NCBI GenBank assembly: GCA_003116975.1
Contig: BGKB01000004.1
Span: forward strand, 558,001 to 622,000
DNA from: Aurantiochytrium sp. KH105
Lineage: Eukaryota > Sar > Bigyra > Thraustochytrida > Thraustochytriidae
Direction of reading: 5' to 3'
DNA: 64,000 nt
Part shown: positions 22,301 through 31,400 of the stretch, piece by piece
Layout: each line of letters starts with the position of its first letter
Numbering within the stretch: position 1 is the stretch's first letter
The notes under the pieces: model-generated
Told to the model about the DNA's origin: nothing
Databases searched by the model: none
What the model saw: the letters and a program-made list of their open reading frames with translations, nothing else
Position numbers and translations under genes: made by a program

Positions 22301-22504
22301 CACCATGTGAGAGGTCTCTACTGGTCTTGGTGGAGGAAGTCACTTGAGATCCGGCCTAGTAGTACTATTTGCGCTTACCAGACTTGGATATTCAGACTTT
22401 CTGGGGGGTGAAGTAAGAAAGAGAAGCACGTGCACGCTGGAAATGCTGCCCAAAGCAACACAACTTGCAAACGCGAAAGGCCTACAGCCTCGTGCGCTGC
22501 AACC

Positions 22505-23257
22505 ATGGACGAGGTGGATGATGGCCGCAAGGTCGGCGATGCGCAGCTATGGAGCTCGCACATCCGCGTGGAGGGAGTCGTGCTAAAAGGGTTCGTGAAC
22601 TTGATCATGCTCGGATTGATGTCATGGTACGTGTATGAAGTTCGCGACACGCAGTGGACATGCATCGCAGACATGGAGCTCTCCTTGTGCATTTTCAGGT
22701 ATTTTATGGCTGGAGCGGCCGCGCTATTTCTCCTGCCGTACCTGAACGAGGCATTCATGGTCAACGCAACGCTGCTCGCTGTCCTCGAAGGCAAGTCTGA
22801 AGTCCTCGTTGGCCGACGAGGTGAGGTTCTGGCCGTCAACGAGATGGGCAAAGTCTACTTTAATGGGTCATCTTGGCGAGTGTATGGTGGCGTTATCGTC
22901 GCATTGCTCAAACTTCCAGCAAGACTTTTGGGATCCCTTGGTCAAGTACGCAAGGGAGTGCATCAGCTACTGGTCCTGGTGGACGTGGTGCAGACAGTCA
23001 CGTTGCCCTTTTTTGCCGTACTTTTCGTGATCACCTCTACGACACCCACGGAGATTTTTATCAATTTCATTATTGCGCAATCGCTTGCGCGCATTGACGA
23101 TGAAATCGTTTTGCTCATCGTGAATCGCAAAAGCCACGTTCATTCGATCTTGACTCCTTTTTTCAAAAAGCGTGACCGCGTCCCGCGTGACGTGAGCCAG
23201 TTTCTCGAACAGGGTGGTACACCGCCCCGGGTGCTCGTTGCGTATGGCCTCGTGTAA
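22505..23257 (+). CDS. multi-pass membrane protein, function unknown
   Basis: 250 residues from the first in-frame ATG (CCATGG). It has hydrophobic segments at ~27-46 (KGFVNLIMLGLMSWYVYEV), ~63-85 (YFMAGAAALFLLPYLNEAF), ~125-145 (YGGVIVALLKLPARLLG), ~155-180 (LLVLVDVVQTVTLPFFAVLFVI) and a final amphipathic stretch INFIIAQSLARIDDEIVLLIV (~186-206). The last motif, a helix ending in a short acidic pair before a hydrophobic turn, resembles the ends of some protist multi-pass proteins, but I cannot name the family. There is no recognisable channel or transporter signature. The C-terminus is basic then Pro-rich. Upstream exons are possible because the protein starts close to TM1. Confidence 0.7.
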   Translation: MDEVDDGRKVGDAQLWSSHIRVEGVVLKGFVNLIMLGLMSWYVYEVRDTQWTCIADMELSLCIFRYFMAGAAALFLLPYLNEAFMVNATLLAVLEGKSEVLVGRRGEVLAVNEMGKVYFNGSSWRVYGGVIVALLKLPARLLGSLGQVRKGVHQLLVLVDVVQTVTLPFFAVLFVITSTTPTEIFINFIIAQSLARIDDEIVLLIVNRKSHVHSILTPFFKKRDRVPRDVSQFLEQGGTPPRVLVAYGLV

Positions 23258-23428
23258 GACAGTTTATGTTCTCGTGTTGTTGTGCGTGTTTCACTTTGAC
23301 AAGACGGAAAGCAATGTTATATCCATTTTCGTGCGCTTTCACACAGCGATTACGCGCGGCAGAGCTTTTGAGATATTTGAGAAACCTCAATGATCCAGTC
23401 GAGACTGCGACTGAAGAGAAATTTTTAC

Positions 23429-25414
23429 TTACAGGAGAGCTACGAGATCGTTGTCGGTAAAGGACCGACGATGTATCCAGGTAGAATCAATGACATCCTC
23501 GGTGCGGGAATTGTGAAAGTCGATGCGGGCCGATGTGGCGTTGACGAGATCGACGAGGGCAGCGCCCCACATTCTGTCTTCTGCGAAAACAAACTTAGGG
23601 TCTGCTTTCTTGCTGATTGGAGAAAACGCATAGCCACCCGCCCCAACGACAAAGTGTTGCACGCCACCGTCGCCAGCGTCTCTACACTTGCCGCCAACCA
23701 AGTGGGAACAAGTGCGTTGGTACGAGTGATGATGACCCCAAAACGCCATATCAACGCCATACTTGCTCATGAGAGGCTCGATATAGGCCTGAAGCGTAAA
23801 AGCGAGTTTGTCGTGATCTCCCTGAAAGTCAGACGAGACGTACATGGGACGGTGGCCCATGAAAATGAGCCAGGGCGTCTTGGTGCGGTCAACGGCGGCG
23901 AGGTCATTCTCGATCCATTCATATTGAGGCGACTCTGGATCAAGCGTATGCTCGGTTGAGATCATGGTAATGTGAGCCAAGCCGTGATCGAATGAGTACC
24001 AGGGGCGGTCACGAATGTCGCTTGCGCGTTGGTCAAAGGGTTCATTTTGGGCGCGCGCCGAGAGGTCGGGCTGTCCAGAGAATGGGAAAAAGGTGGCATA
24101 AGGAATGCCGCACTCGCCCTGGCTGTCTGTACCGGGAATGGCGCTCTCGGCCCAGCCCATTTCGTGATTGCCAATACAGGTCATGTAACTCGCTGTAGCC
24201 GAGACGTTCTCGATTTGGTGCAGAAAGTTGTCCCAGAGTGCAAGCGCTCCGGTGGCATAGCTAATGTCTCCAATGTGGTTCACGAGAGCCATGTCAGGGT
24301 ATTGGTCCAACAGCGCGCGCACAAGCCGGGTTGTATTATGAGCACCGATCTCACCGTGACCAGAATTATCCCAGCTGTGCTGCGAAGAGCCGTCGATATC
24401 CTCCATGGACTGGCCCATATCACCAAAGACAACCATTTGGGTGCGCGAATGAGGGGGGCGGACACCGCGGACTTGGCGCGGTGCCGTGGCGACGCCACGT
24501 TTGCGGTTTTTAATCACGTAGGTGGGGTGCTCTTCGGTGGGAAAGACGCCGCGCACAATGGCAACAAGTTGTGTTCCAGGTTGCAGGTAGCCAACCGTGG
24601 CAGCAGGCATGAGGGCCTGTTCGCAGAGATCCTCGCGCGAGTACGTGAAGGAGTTCTGCGGGGTCTGAGCTGCAAGAAGCGTCCCGTTGGGCGCAAATAT
24701 GCGCACCTGCCATTCGCCGGGATCTTGGGCGAGTGAGGGCGCAACGGCCCAGACAAAGCGCAGGGCAGAAGGGTCATCGACGACTTGAGAAACGCGCACG
24801 TGGCGAGGGCGATCCAACAGAGCGTCTGGGACAACGATAATGGGAGACATGGCCAAGACCTCGGGATATGGTGCGACGCTGGGGGCCACATATGCGACGC
24901 GATAGCCCTGGACGCCAGGGCGAACAAGGACCCGAAAGCTTTCCGTGCCGCTGGTGTGTTTGTGGGTCTGGGGCTTAAACTGAACAGGATACTTTCCAAG
25001 AGGCGAGCATGGCTCCTTGATGTCCTCGCACGCAAAGACACCAACCCAGTCATGCTTGGAAAGAAAGGAGAGTGAGGACCATGCGACCTCGATCTCAATT
25101 TCGTTGCTTTCATCGACCACTTTCTTGCTGAGCACGTCGAGGCGCGGTATCGCGTATAGGGAGATGTCTTTCCAGGACAGGAGGGCTTCTCTCCAGGGCG
25201 TCGGTGGAGCGCGGCATCTTTGCGGGACCCTGCTCGCGTCCAGCAAGCCGGTTGCCCCGCCGCCTCCGTCCGGGCCGCCGCGGCCGCCGAGGAGCAAGGT
25301 CTCGACCTCTTCGGGTACGCGGAGCGAGGCAGCGGCGACAGGGGTCGGCGCTGCGAGCGCAGCCAGGCACAGCGCCGCCAGCGCCAGCGCCAGCGCGGCG
25401 CGGGACTTCTTCAT
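23429..25414 (-). CDS. secreted purple acid phosphatase-type metallophosphoesterase
   Basis: 661 residues from the ATG at 25414, chosen because a clear signal peptide (MKKSRAALALALAALCLAALAAPTPVAAAS) starts there; a further in-frame ATG lies 63 bp upstream. An Ig/fibronectin-like N-terminal half, as in high-molecular-weight plant PAPs, is followed by the metallophosphoesterase domain. All five metal-binding blocks are visible: VVFGDMGQ (~330), GDISYATG (~381), IGNHEMGW (~414), FMGHRPMY (~519) and FWGHHHSYQR (~557). The Tyr of GDxxY, the Fe(III) ligand and source of the purple colour, is present. Expected role: hydrolysis of extracellular phosphate esters in phosphate scavenging. Several N-x-S/T sites fit a secreted protein. 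The Gly-rich stretch after the signal peptide (GGRGGPDGGGG) is unusual but short. Confidence 0.92.
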   Translation of the reverse strand: MKKSRAALALALAALCLAALAAPTPVAAASLRVPEEVETLLLGGRGGPDGGGGATGLLDASRVPQRCRAPPTPWREALLSWKDISLYAIPRLDVLSKKVVDESNEIEIEVAWSSLSFLSKHDWVGVFACEDIKEPCSPLGKYPVQFKPQTHKHTSGTESFRVLVRPGVQGYRVAYVAPSVAPYPEVLAMSPIIVVPDALLDRPRHVRVSQVVDDPSALRFVWAVAPSLAQDPGEWQVRIFAPNGTLLAAQTPQNSFTYSREDLCEQALMPAATVGYLQPGTQLVAIVRGVFPTEEHPTYVIKNRKRGVATAPRQVRGVRPPHSRTQMVVFGDMGQSMEDIDGSSQHSWDNSGHGEIGAHNTTRLVRALLDQYPDMALVNHIGDISYATGALALWDNFLHQIENVSATASYMTCIGNHEMGWAESAIPGTDSQGECGIPYATFFPFSGQPDLSARAQNEPFDQRASDIRDRPWYSFDHGLAHITMISTEHTLDPESPQYEWIENDLAAVDRTKTPWLIFMGHRPMYVSSDFQGDHDKLAFTLQAYIEPLMSKYGVDMAFWGHHHSYQRTCSHLVGGKCRDAGDGGVQHFVVGAGGYAFSPISKKADPKFVFAEDRMWGAALVDLVNATSARIDFHNSRTEDVIDSTWIHRRSFTDNDLVALL

Positions 25415-25922
25415 CGAGACGCGCACGTCGAGCACGCGTCGCGTCTTTTTTTCCTTCGTTTGCCGATCTGCATGCATGTGCTTTTTGACTCACAGTCGTC
25501 ACAGTCAGGCGGAAATGGAGAGGAAGGAGAAGACAGAGATTTCTTGGCAAACCGAAGCGAGAGTCCGAGGATGCGCCGGGCGCAAGCTATCCTGGCCAGG
25601 GTAGCGGTCCAGGGCAAACCAGAGCAGGCGGCGAAGGCGCAGCGAGGCTGATTGCTGACTTCATCATGACAAGGCCGTGAAGCTACATTCATTGTGTAGG
25701 CGGAAGAAAAGGCAGAGATACTTCTTTTGGCCACCAGCTGCAGGTCGGTCAACGAGAAGATCATCCTATACCTTGGCATGTCATACAAAGAAAGGAAAAA
25801 TTAGCTGTATGTAAGCTTAGAGAGGGATCTGTGTCTTGATCAGCGTCGCTAGCTAGAATCTCGTCCCATCGGTCCTGATTTTATTTTTCCGGCCTACTGA
25901 TACAAGCAATTAAGGTCAATCA
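25415..25922. other. intergenic region between PAP and site-2 protease genes
   Basis: PAP promoter on the minus strand. It may also hold a small 3' exon of the protease: a TATAG acceptor-like site near 25763 precedes an open stretch that I could not connect to S2P family sequence. Nothing else seen. Confidence 0.3.
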
Positions 25923-27085
25923 TCAGAGCGGCGAGAGAAATAATTTACCGAGACGTGCACCATCGAGAAAAGGAATCGGCAGCAAGTTGACCTGCGCCAT
26001 GCCGAAACTAAAGGTGATGACGAGACGCGCGAAGAGATGAAGCTCATCGAGAATGTTGAGAAGCGGCGGCCCCAAAGCCGACACGTGTCGAGCGATCCGT
26101 GAGATGAGCCAGTACCGAGGCCAGGAAGTCTTGTCAGCATTATGCAATGCTACATCTTGCAGAGCATGCACGTATGTTTGTTTGCCGGGAAATGTAAGCG
26201 CCATGGCGGGTCCATCCCGTGAGACTATTATGCGTGGGCAAGAGTCTTGGAAATCAGTGTTTGTGGCTGTCAGCGCTTCAAAGCGAGCCGGAAAGAGTGT
26301 AGCTAATCTTTCACCAATGGCATCATCCTGATACAAATCACGGATCGGAACGTTGTTTACTCGAGAGACGAGCATTCCGTGCGCGAGACCTGCCATTTGA
26401 AGAGGTCCTCGTCTTGGCAAGGCGACAACAACGAAATTGAGATCTGACCGAGGCAGAGGAGGCGCGGCGCGCTTCAGCGCAAGTGCGAGCGCGCTGATAG
26501 CGACCAGTGTCACAAGATTGTGATATACACCGGCGAGAACGATGGACACTTGCGCGTAGAGTGGTTTAGCTCGAAATGTGGTCTCGTCAAGTCGTGTTTC
26601 GGCCGCGAGAGCGCTAACGAGCCTAATGTGTGCATTGAGTCCGAATGCGCGTGCAGCAAGACAATGCCCAAGCTCGCTGCGTGTGAGCGTGGGATGTGAG
26701 AAGGCATGTGAGTCCCGTGTTTCACGGAGGTGGCACGCTTGGAAAAGAAAGATGCGACTTACTGTACGCCGAGGACGAGTACCAGTGCTGCAGCGAGACA
26801 AGGAAGCGAGCGAGTCATTGGCAGGGAGAGCATGAGGGCGCTCATCTCATGGACCGGTAGAAGGAGTTCATGGAGCGCTGTTGCGAGCGCAGTGGTAAGG
26901 TCGTCGTTTTCGTCGTGAACTTTACTTACGTCATGGTTAAACGCGTGGACTTCATTTGCCCGAGTCTCTGGGCGGCCCGGAAGTCTGTGCACCTCGGCAG
27001 CGAGGCTAGCCCCTGCAAAGGCGCAGACAATGATGGATCCGCCGAGAAACCATGACTGCCCAAGCCATCGCGCGAACTTTGACAT
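25923..27085 (-). CDS. site-2 protease (M50, MBTPS2-like) with spliced active site
   Basis: Exons 27085-26763 and 26676-25923 give 358 residues. Exon 1 has one TM (GGSIIVCAFAGASLAA, ~13-30) and ends in a second helix, LPCLAAALVLVLGV. Splicing joins CA|C to make VHELGHCLAA, the HExxH zinc site of intramembrane M50 proteases. Next comes LAGVYHNLVTLVAIS, matching the family's GxxHN helix, then a PDZ-like segment (MLVSRVNNVPIRDL) and LLPIPFLDGARLG, the third metal-ligand Asp motif (LDG). Animal S2P is ~519 residues, with an extra N-terminal TM and a C-terminal TM after LDG. Both seem to be missing here, so short additional exons at either end are likely; a GTAAAT donor-like site follows ARLG. Expected role: intramembrane cleavage of SREBP/ATF6-type factors in the Golgi. 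Confidence 0.85.
26677..26762 (-). other. 86-bp intron inside the HExxH codon of the site-2 protease
   Basis: Donor GTAAGT at 26762, acceptor CACGCAG ending at 26677. Unspliced RNA reads LGVQ then stop, losing the whole protease domain. Spliced RNA reads LGVHELGH. Confidence 0.9.
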
Positions 27086-27812
27086 GTCTGTTTACCCTGC
27101 TTCGTCCAAAGCTTCGGCGTGCTGACGTGAAGAGGAGATTTTTTTTTAATTTGGGGGTGCGCGCTCCGCGTACTACCCTGATCGGATGGGCTTTTCATGA
27201 GCCAAAAGACGGACGGCGGCAAGAGGAAGAACATCATGTGGAGTGAACGTAAAGTATAGGAGAAAGAAATCAAATCATGGATGAGATGAGGAGATCTGGT
27301 TTGGAAAAGAATGACATCAAAATGCTTTGTGAGTTTAGTAGCTGCTTGAGCACAGCGGCCTCTGCGGTCGATGAGAACTGCACGCGCGCAACGCAAACAA
27401 AGCGCGACGCGAGCAGACCCGATGAGTTCGACTCCTAAAGCAGGCAGAGGCGGCTGCGCAAGCAAGCTGGCGTAGGCGTCTGTGTGCTTGTGTTTAGATT
27501 TTGTTGAGATACACTGCCCTGTTCCGCGCTTGCGCACGAGAGTCGCGGTCAGCGTAAGGCTGACCCGGGTGCGTGGCGGAACAGCAGATGTCTGGCTGCG
27601 CAAAGCATCGCTTCATTTTCCTGGACTTGGCAGGGGTAAAGGACGGCAATGCAGTGCGAGCGCAGATCCGCGGACTCGCTCCATGGTTCGGTCGTGGTCA
27701 AGTGATTGCTTGACTTCTCGTGTGTGTTGATTGATTGCTTTGGACCAAACGCTTTTTTTTTTTGTGGAGGGAGGGGGCAAAGACGTGAGAGAAGGGCTGG
27801 CCATCTCTCGAT
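27086..27812. other. intergenic region between site-2 protease and Mpv17-like genes
   Basis: It holds the promoter of the protease (minus) and the 3' flank of the Mpv17-like gene (minus). A 220-codon minus-strand frame overlaps exon 1 of the protease. It contains an LCLRCARAVLIDRRGRCAQ stretch but no recognisable domain, so I do not call it. Confidence 0.35.
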
Positions 27813-28463
27813 TTAGGCTAGTGCTACAGCCGGGGAGACCGGGATATCCGAGGGAATCTCGAAGCTTATTGAGGGAAGGTCGAGCCACTTCTTGAAGTCG
27901 AAGTCCGGAGCGCCATGGTGGTGGAGATGATCGAGAACAATGTTCCAAACGAGGTTGGCGACGGCGACGAAGCAGACGCGCTGGCTCTGGGGCACAACGC
28001 TAAAGGTAAAGGTGTTGACCGGGAGCCAGATGAGGAGAAGACTCTGCATTATGGTGGAGAACTGCTCACACATGTCCTCCATGGATCTGCTGATGGTCTT
28101 GCCCTCGACCGCACCCGTCCAAAGGAAAAAGGTGGGCAGGTAAAGGAGGGGCGAATGGACCAGATTGTCAATAAGACTGCTGGCGACACCCTCGCCGAGC
28201 GGCTTGCGCTTGACCACGGCGGGGAGGATCCGGGGGTAAAGCTGGAAGAGCTTAAAGTTGACGCGCGAGTAGAAGGCGCTAAAGGTGGCCATGCTAAGCA
28301 TGCGGTTGGTGTCGAAGGTCGCGAGCGTCTTGCCCTCGATGCCAAACTGGCAGACGGCGTCACCGGTCATACCGAGGAGACCGGCGGTGACCGCGTTGGT
28401 AATGACAGGGCGGTCGACGAGGAGCTTGTTGTAGCGCGCGATGGCGGGACGTATTGCCAGCAT
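27813..28463 (-). CDS. Mpv17/PMP22 family membrane protein
   Basis: 216 residues, ATG at 28463. It shows the family pattern: an N-terminal PxxTNAVTAGLLGMTGDAVCQ helix, RMLSMATFSAFYSRV, an HSPLLYLPTFFLWTGAVEG segment (family HxWYxxL...P.hh.hP), and the C-terminal signature LLLIWLPVNTFTFSVVPQSQRVCFVAVANLVWNIVLDH, in which W-P-xxN-F..VP...R......W..YL is highly conserved (here W..VL). The size matches human PXMP2/MPV17 (176-195 aa) with a short C-terminal extension. Family members sit in the mitochondrial inner membrane or peroxisome and form channels for small solutes. No targeting sequence decides which here. Confidence 0.9.
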   Translation of the reverse strand: MLAIRPAIARYNKLLVDRPVITNAVTAGLLGMTGDAVCQFGIEGKTLATFDTNRMLSMATFSAFYSRVNFKLFQLYPRILPAVVKRKPLGEGVASSLIDNLVHSPLLYLPTFFLWTGAVEGKTISRSMEDMCEQFSTIMQSLLLIWLPVNTFTFSVVPQSQRVCFVAVANLVWNIVLDHLHHHGAPDFDFKKWLDLPSISFEIPSDIPVSPAVALA

Positions 28464-31400
28464 GGTGCTTGTTGGTGTGTGTCGTAGAGGGGTATTGACT
28501 CTGAGGTCTCCAGCTTGCTAGCGGAGTTTGCGTTTGGGGGTGGTTGGGTTTGAGGGTTTGGAGTTTCGGGTTTGGTGTTCGAGGGTCTCGACCGCCGCCG
28601 AAAAAAACTATAACAAACTAAAAAGAAAAACAAAGAAAACAAAAAAGAATCGAAAAAGAAAAAGAATTTTCACGCACTTTCCTTTCAATCTAAAAGGTTT
28701 TTTCCTCAGAGCGCCCCTCATTCAGCCGAGTCAAGTCCGGGTTCCGCCTGGTTCCGCCTTCCTCTTCCTTGCCTGCTCCTTTCTTTCCCCCCTTGCGCGG
28801 CCTGGCGGGAAGGCACGGGCGCGTCCAGAGGAACCGCCGCCGCCACCGCTCTCTCGCGTCGCGCCCTCGCGTCGTGTCGCGCTGTGTCGTGTCGCGCCGA
28901 GGCCGAAGCCGAAGCCCAGGCAGCGACCGAGCGGCGCGGCCAGAACCTGGCGGCCAGAAGGGTGCGAGAGGCAGCGGGGCGGCGAGCAGCCGCAGCTTGG
29001 GAGCGAGCGAGAGCGCGGCTGCGGCAGGCGAAGAGGGCGCTCTCGGGTTCCGTGCTCTCCGTTCTTGGCATTTCAAAAAAAAAAACATAATACTATGCGA
29101 ATGTATGGCGGTGGAGGGCGAATAGAGGAGGAGGCCGGAGCGCGTTCCGGCGCGTTCCACGGCGGCGCGCAGGCCGAGGGAGCGGGGGGAACAGGGGCGG
29201 AACTGCTAGGGGCGCGGCGCGGCCTTCCTGGAAGCGCAGCAGAACTCGCGGCGTACCCTCCCCCCCCAGCTAGCCGGCGTCCGACGCGAAGCAGGCCTCC
29301 GGCGGGCGGCCGTGGCGCGTCTAGGCCCTGGCTACGCGGAACACGCAGGACCCCGCGCGCGTCACGCCGGGACCCCGCACTACGGCCGCCGCGTGCCCCC
29401 CGCGCCGAGCGAACGGGCAGGAACGCGGGGGTAACCGAGGCGTGCCGCCGTTCTCTCGGACAAGGGGGGGGAAAGAGGGAGAGGAGGGGTGAATAAAGGA
29501 AAGAAGGCGGGAGAGCCAGGGCCGTTCTCTCGTTGCGCAAATGAGGCTCAGGTAATAGTGGCACACCTGTGTTGTTGCCACGTCAGTCTTACCGGGCCTG
29601 CGGTATGGGCGCCGCGACCGCGATTTCGAAATTAACGAGGCTTCTTGGCGACCACTGGAGGCTTCTCGACGCGCAAAGAGAGAGAGCGGGCACGACAGAC
29701 GGCAGCAAAGATCCGAGACGAGGCAGCTGTGCTAGCTGGCTAGCGACACGAGAGCGAGACGAGAGACGAGGTCGTGGCTGCTGCGTGGCTGCTGCTACTG
29801 ACCGGCCGGGCCACCCGTGCAGAACCAAGGCTGCTGGCTGGCTTTGGCGGCAGGCTGCCCGGCCGGAGGACTGGATTCGTTGGTTTAGTGGAAGGCGCTT
29901 GGGTTGATCATGATGTTTCACTTTTTTTATTCTTTTTATTCTTTTCATTTTTTTCAAAGGGCGGTTCAGAGCAAAGAAGGAAGAAGAAATCATTTTGTTC
30001 ATTATTTCCTTTTGCACCCAAATAAATTTTGAAACAATCGTAACTCGCTAAACAACGTGACTAAATAACCACGGCCATCTGCATCCAGTCAACCAGATAG
30101 TTAGTTGACTGGGCAGCCATTGTACGACCCATGATAAATCAAATAGAAAATCGTAAGAATCAAAGTCGAGTAAACCGAATGGCAAGTAGAAGAGGCCGCA
30201 AAAAACTTCCAGGCACGGTTAGGCAGCTCGCAGCACAGCCACCCAGCGCCCCGCGCGACGCGAGACACGAGCGAGACACGCGACCCACGACGCGACGCCA
30301 CTCAGCGCGATGCAGCAGCGTTTTTAGAACGCGGCTCTGGCAGCGCGCACCAGGCTGGCATATTGGCTGGCTGGCTGGCTGGCTGGCCGACTGGCGGGCG
30401 GGCGAGCGTGCCGCCGCAGCCGCTGCCATTATCAATCGACGCTGCGGAAAAAGCCTCGCGGTGCATGTTCACTTGCTTGCTTGCTCACTCCGCCTGCCTG
30501 TGTGCCGGGGGCGGTCGAGGCCTAGCGGTGCAGGCTCGCCCGCCGTGCGTGGCGCGGCGTGCTGCGTGGCGCAAAGCGGACTCGCTCCAAGCCGCGCAGG
30601 CGCCCGGGCGTGCGTGCGTGGGTGGGTGGCCGCAAGGCGGAGGGAGCGGCGCGCGGGAGCCAGGTTTTCGATGATGACGGCCAGCTGGCCGGCTTGGGCG
30701 CGATCGTCTCGCAGCGCGGGCCACATGCCACGCTACTGCTACCAAGAGATACCTACCTAACGCCCAATGAAACCCCTCTGTGCGCGTGTGTGCGTGCGCA
30801 TGTATATTATATGTGTGTGCCGCGAATCGACTCCTCGCCGATCCAGGTGAGCGCCTGCCCCCCCCCTCCCGTCTGCGTCTTGCTGCCGCTGCCGCTGCTG
30901 CTGCACTGCGCCATGCTCGGTTGAACGCCAGCCCGACGCTCGCGCGCAGGATTTACAGTGCTGCAGCAGCCAGCTGCAGCTGCCGCGAGCGAGGGATGCG
31001 ACGAGCGGTCGCGAGTGCGGCTCGTGTCGTGAGGAGGATCCGGATCCATCGTCATCGATAACTTGCCGTCTCCCCCCTGCGTTTCAGAACAAAGAACCGA
31101 GCGGGCGAGGCGCCGTCGGATTCCTTTCCATATCTTTCCTTTCCAAGCTTCGACCGTCCATCTCTCTCTCTCTCCGTGCCGCAAACCTGAAGCGGTTGTC
31201 GCGGTCTTGGCGCCGCCCAAGAAAGAGCCCAGCGAGCACAGCAGCAGCATCTATCAACCGACCTTGCCACGGGACGGCGCTTTGGGCTTCCACGAACGCA
31301 TGTTTTTAGAAACAAAGAGCCTGAGCACGCACGCGGTTCTGCCCCGTGCGCGCCCGCCCCCGTTCCGCGCCGCAGCCGCCGCCTCCGCCGTGCGCGCGCG

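Larger units (their letters stand above)
17832..22504. other. 4.7-kb gap, GC-rich simple repeats then AT-richer DNA
   Basis: The first half (17.8-20.5 kb) is GC-rich, with GCTCT pentamers (18066-18100), CCTTG/CCTCG pentamers (~18393-18465) and a cluster of ATGCAAG/ATGCAAA motifs (19205-19345). Many long frames exist here on both strands, but all are Arg/Ala/Pro/Ser-rich and compositional. The second half (20.5-22.5 kb) is AT-richer and holds no conserved frame. A short ATG frame at ~22165-22280 with a hydrophobic start (VWTIVLSIAV) could be an upstream exon of the next gene, but there is no supporting splice evidence. Confidence 0.4.

Noticed and set aside
25415-25477. Upstream ATG (25477) for the purple acid phosphatase
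   Set aside because: It would put 21 charged residues before the signal peptide; the ATG at 25414 gives a normal secretory N-terminus.
28528-29496. 322-codon plus-strand Arg/Ala/Pro frame
   Set aside because: Low-complexity GC-rich translation; comparable frames on the other strand; no conserved block.
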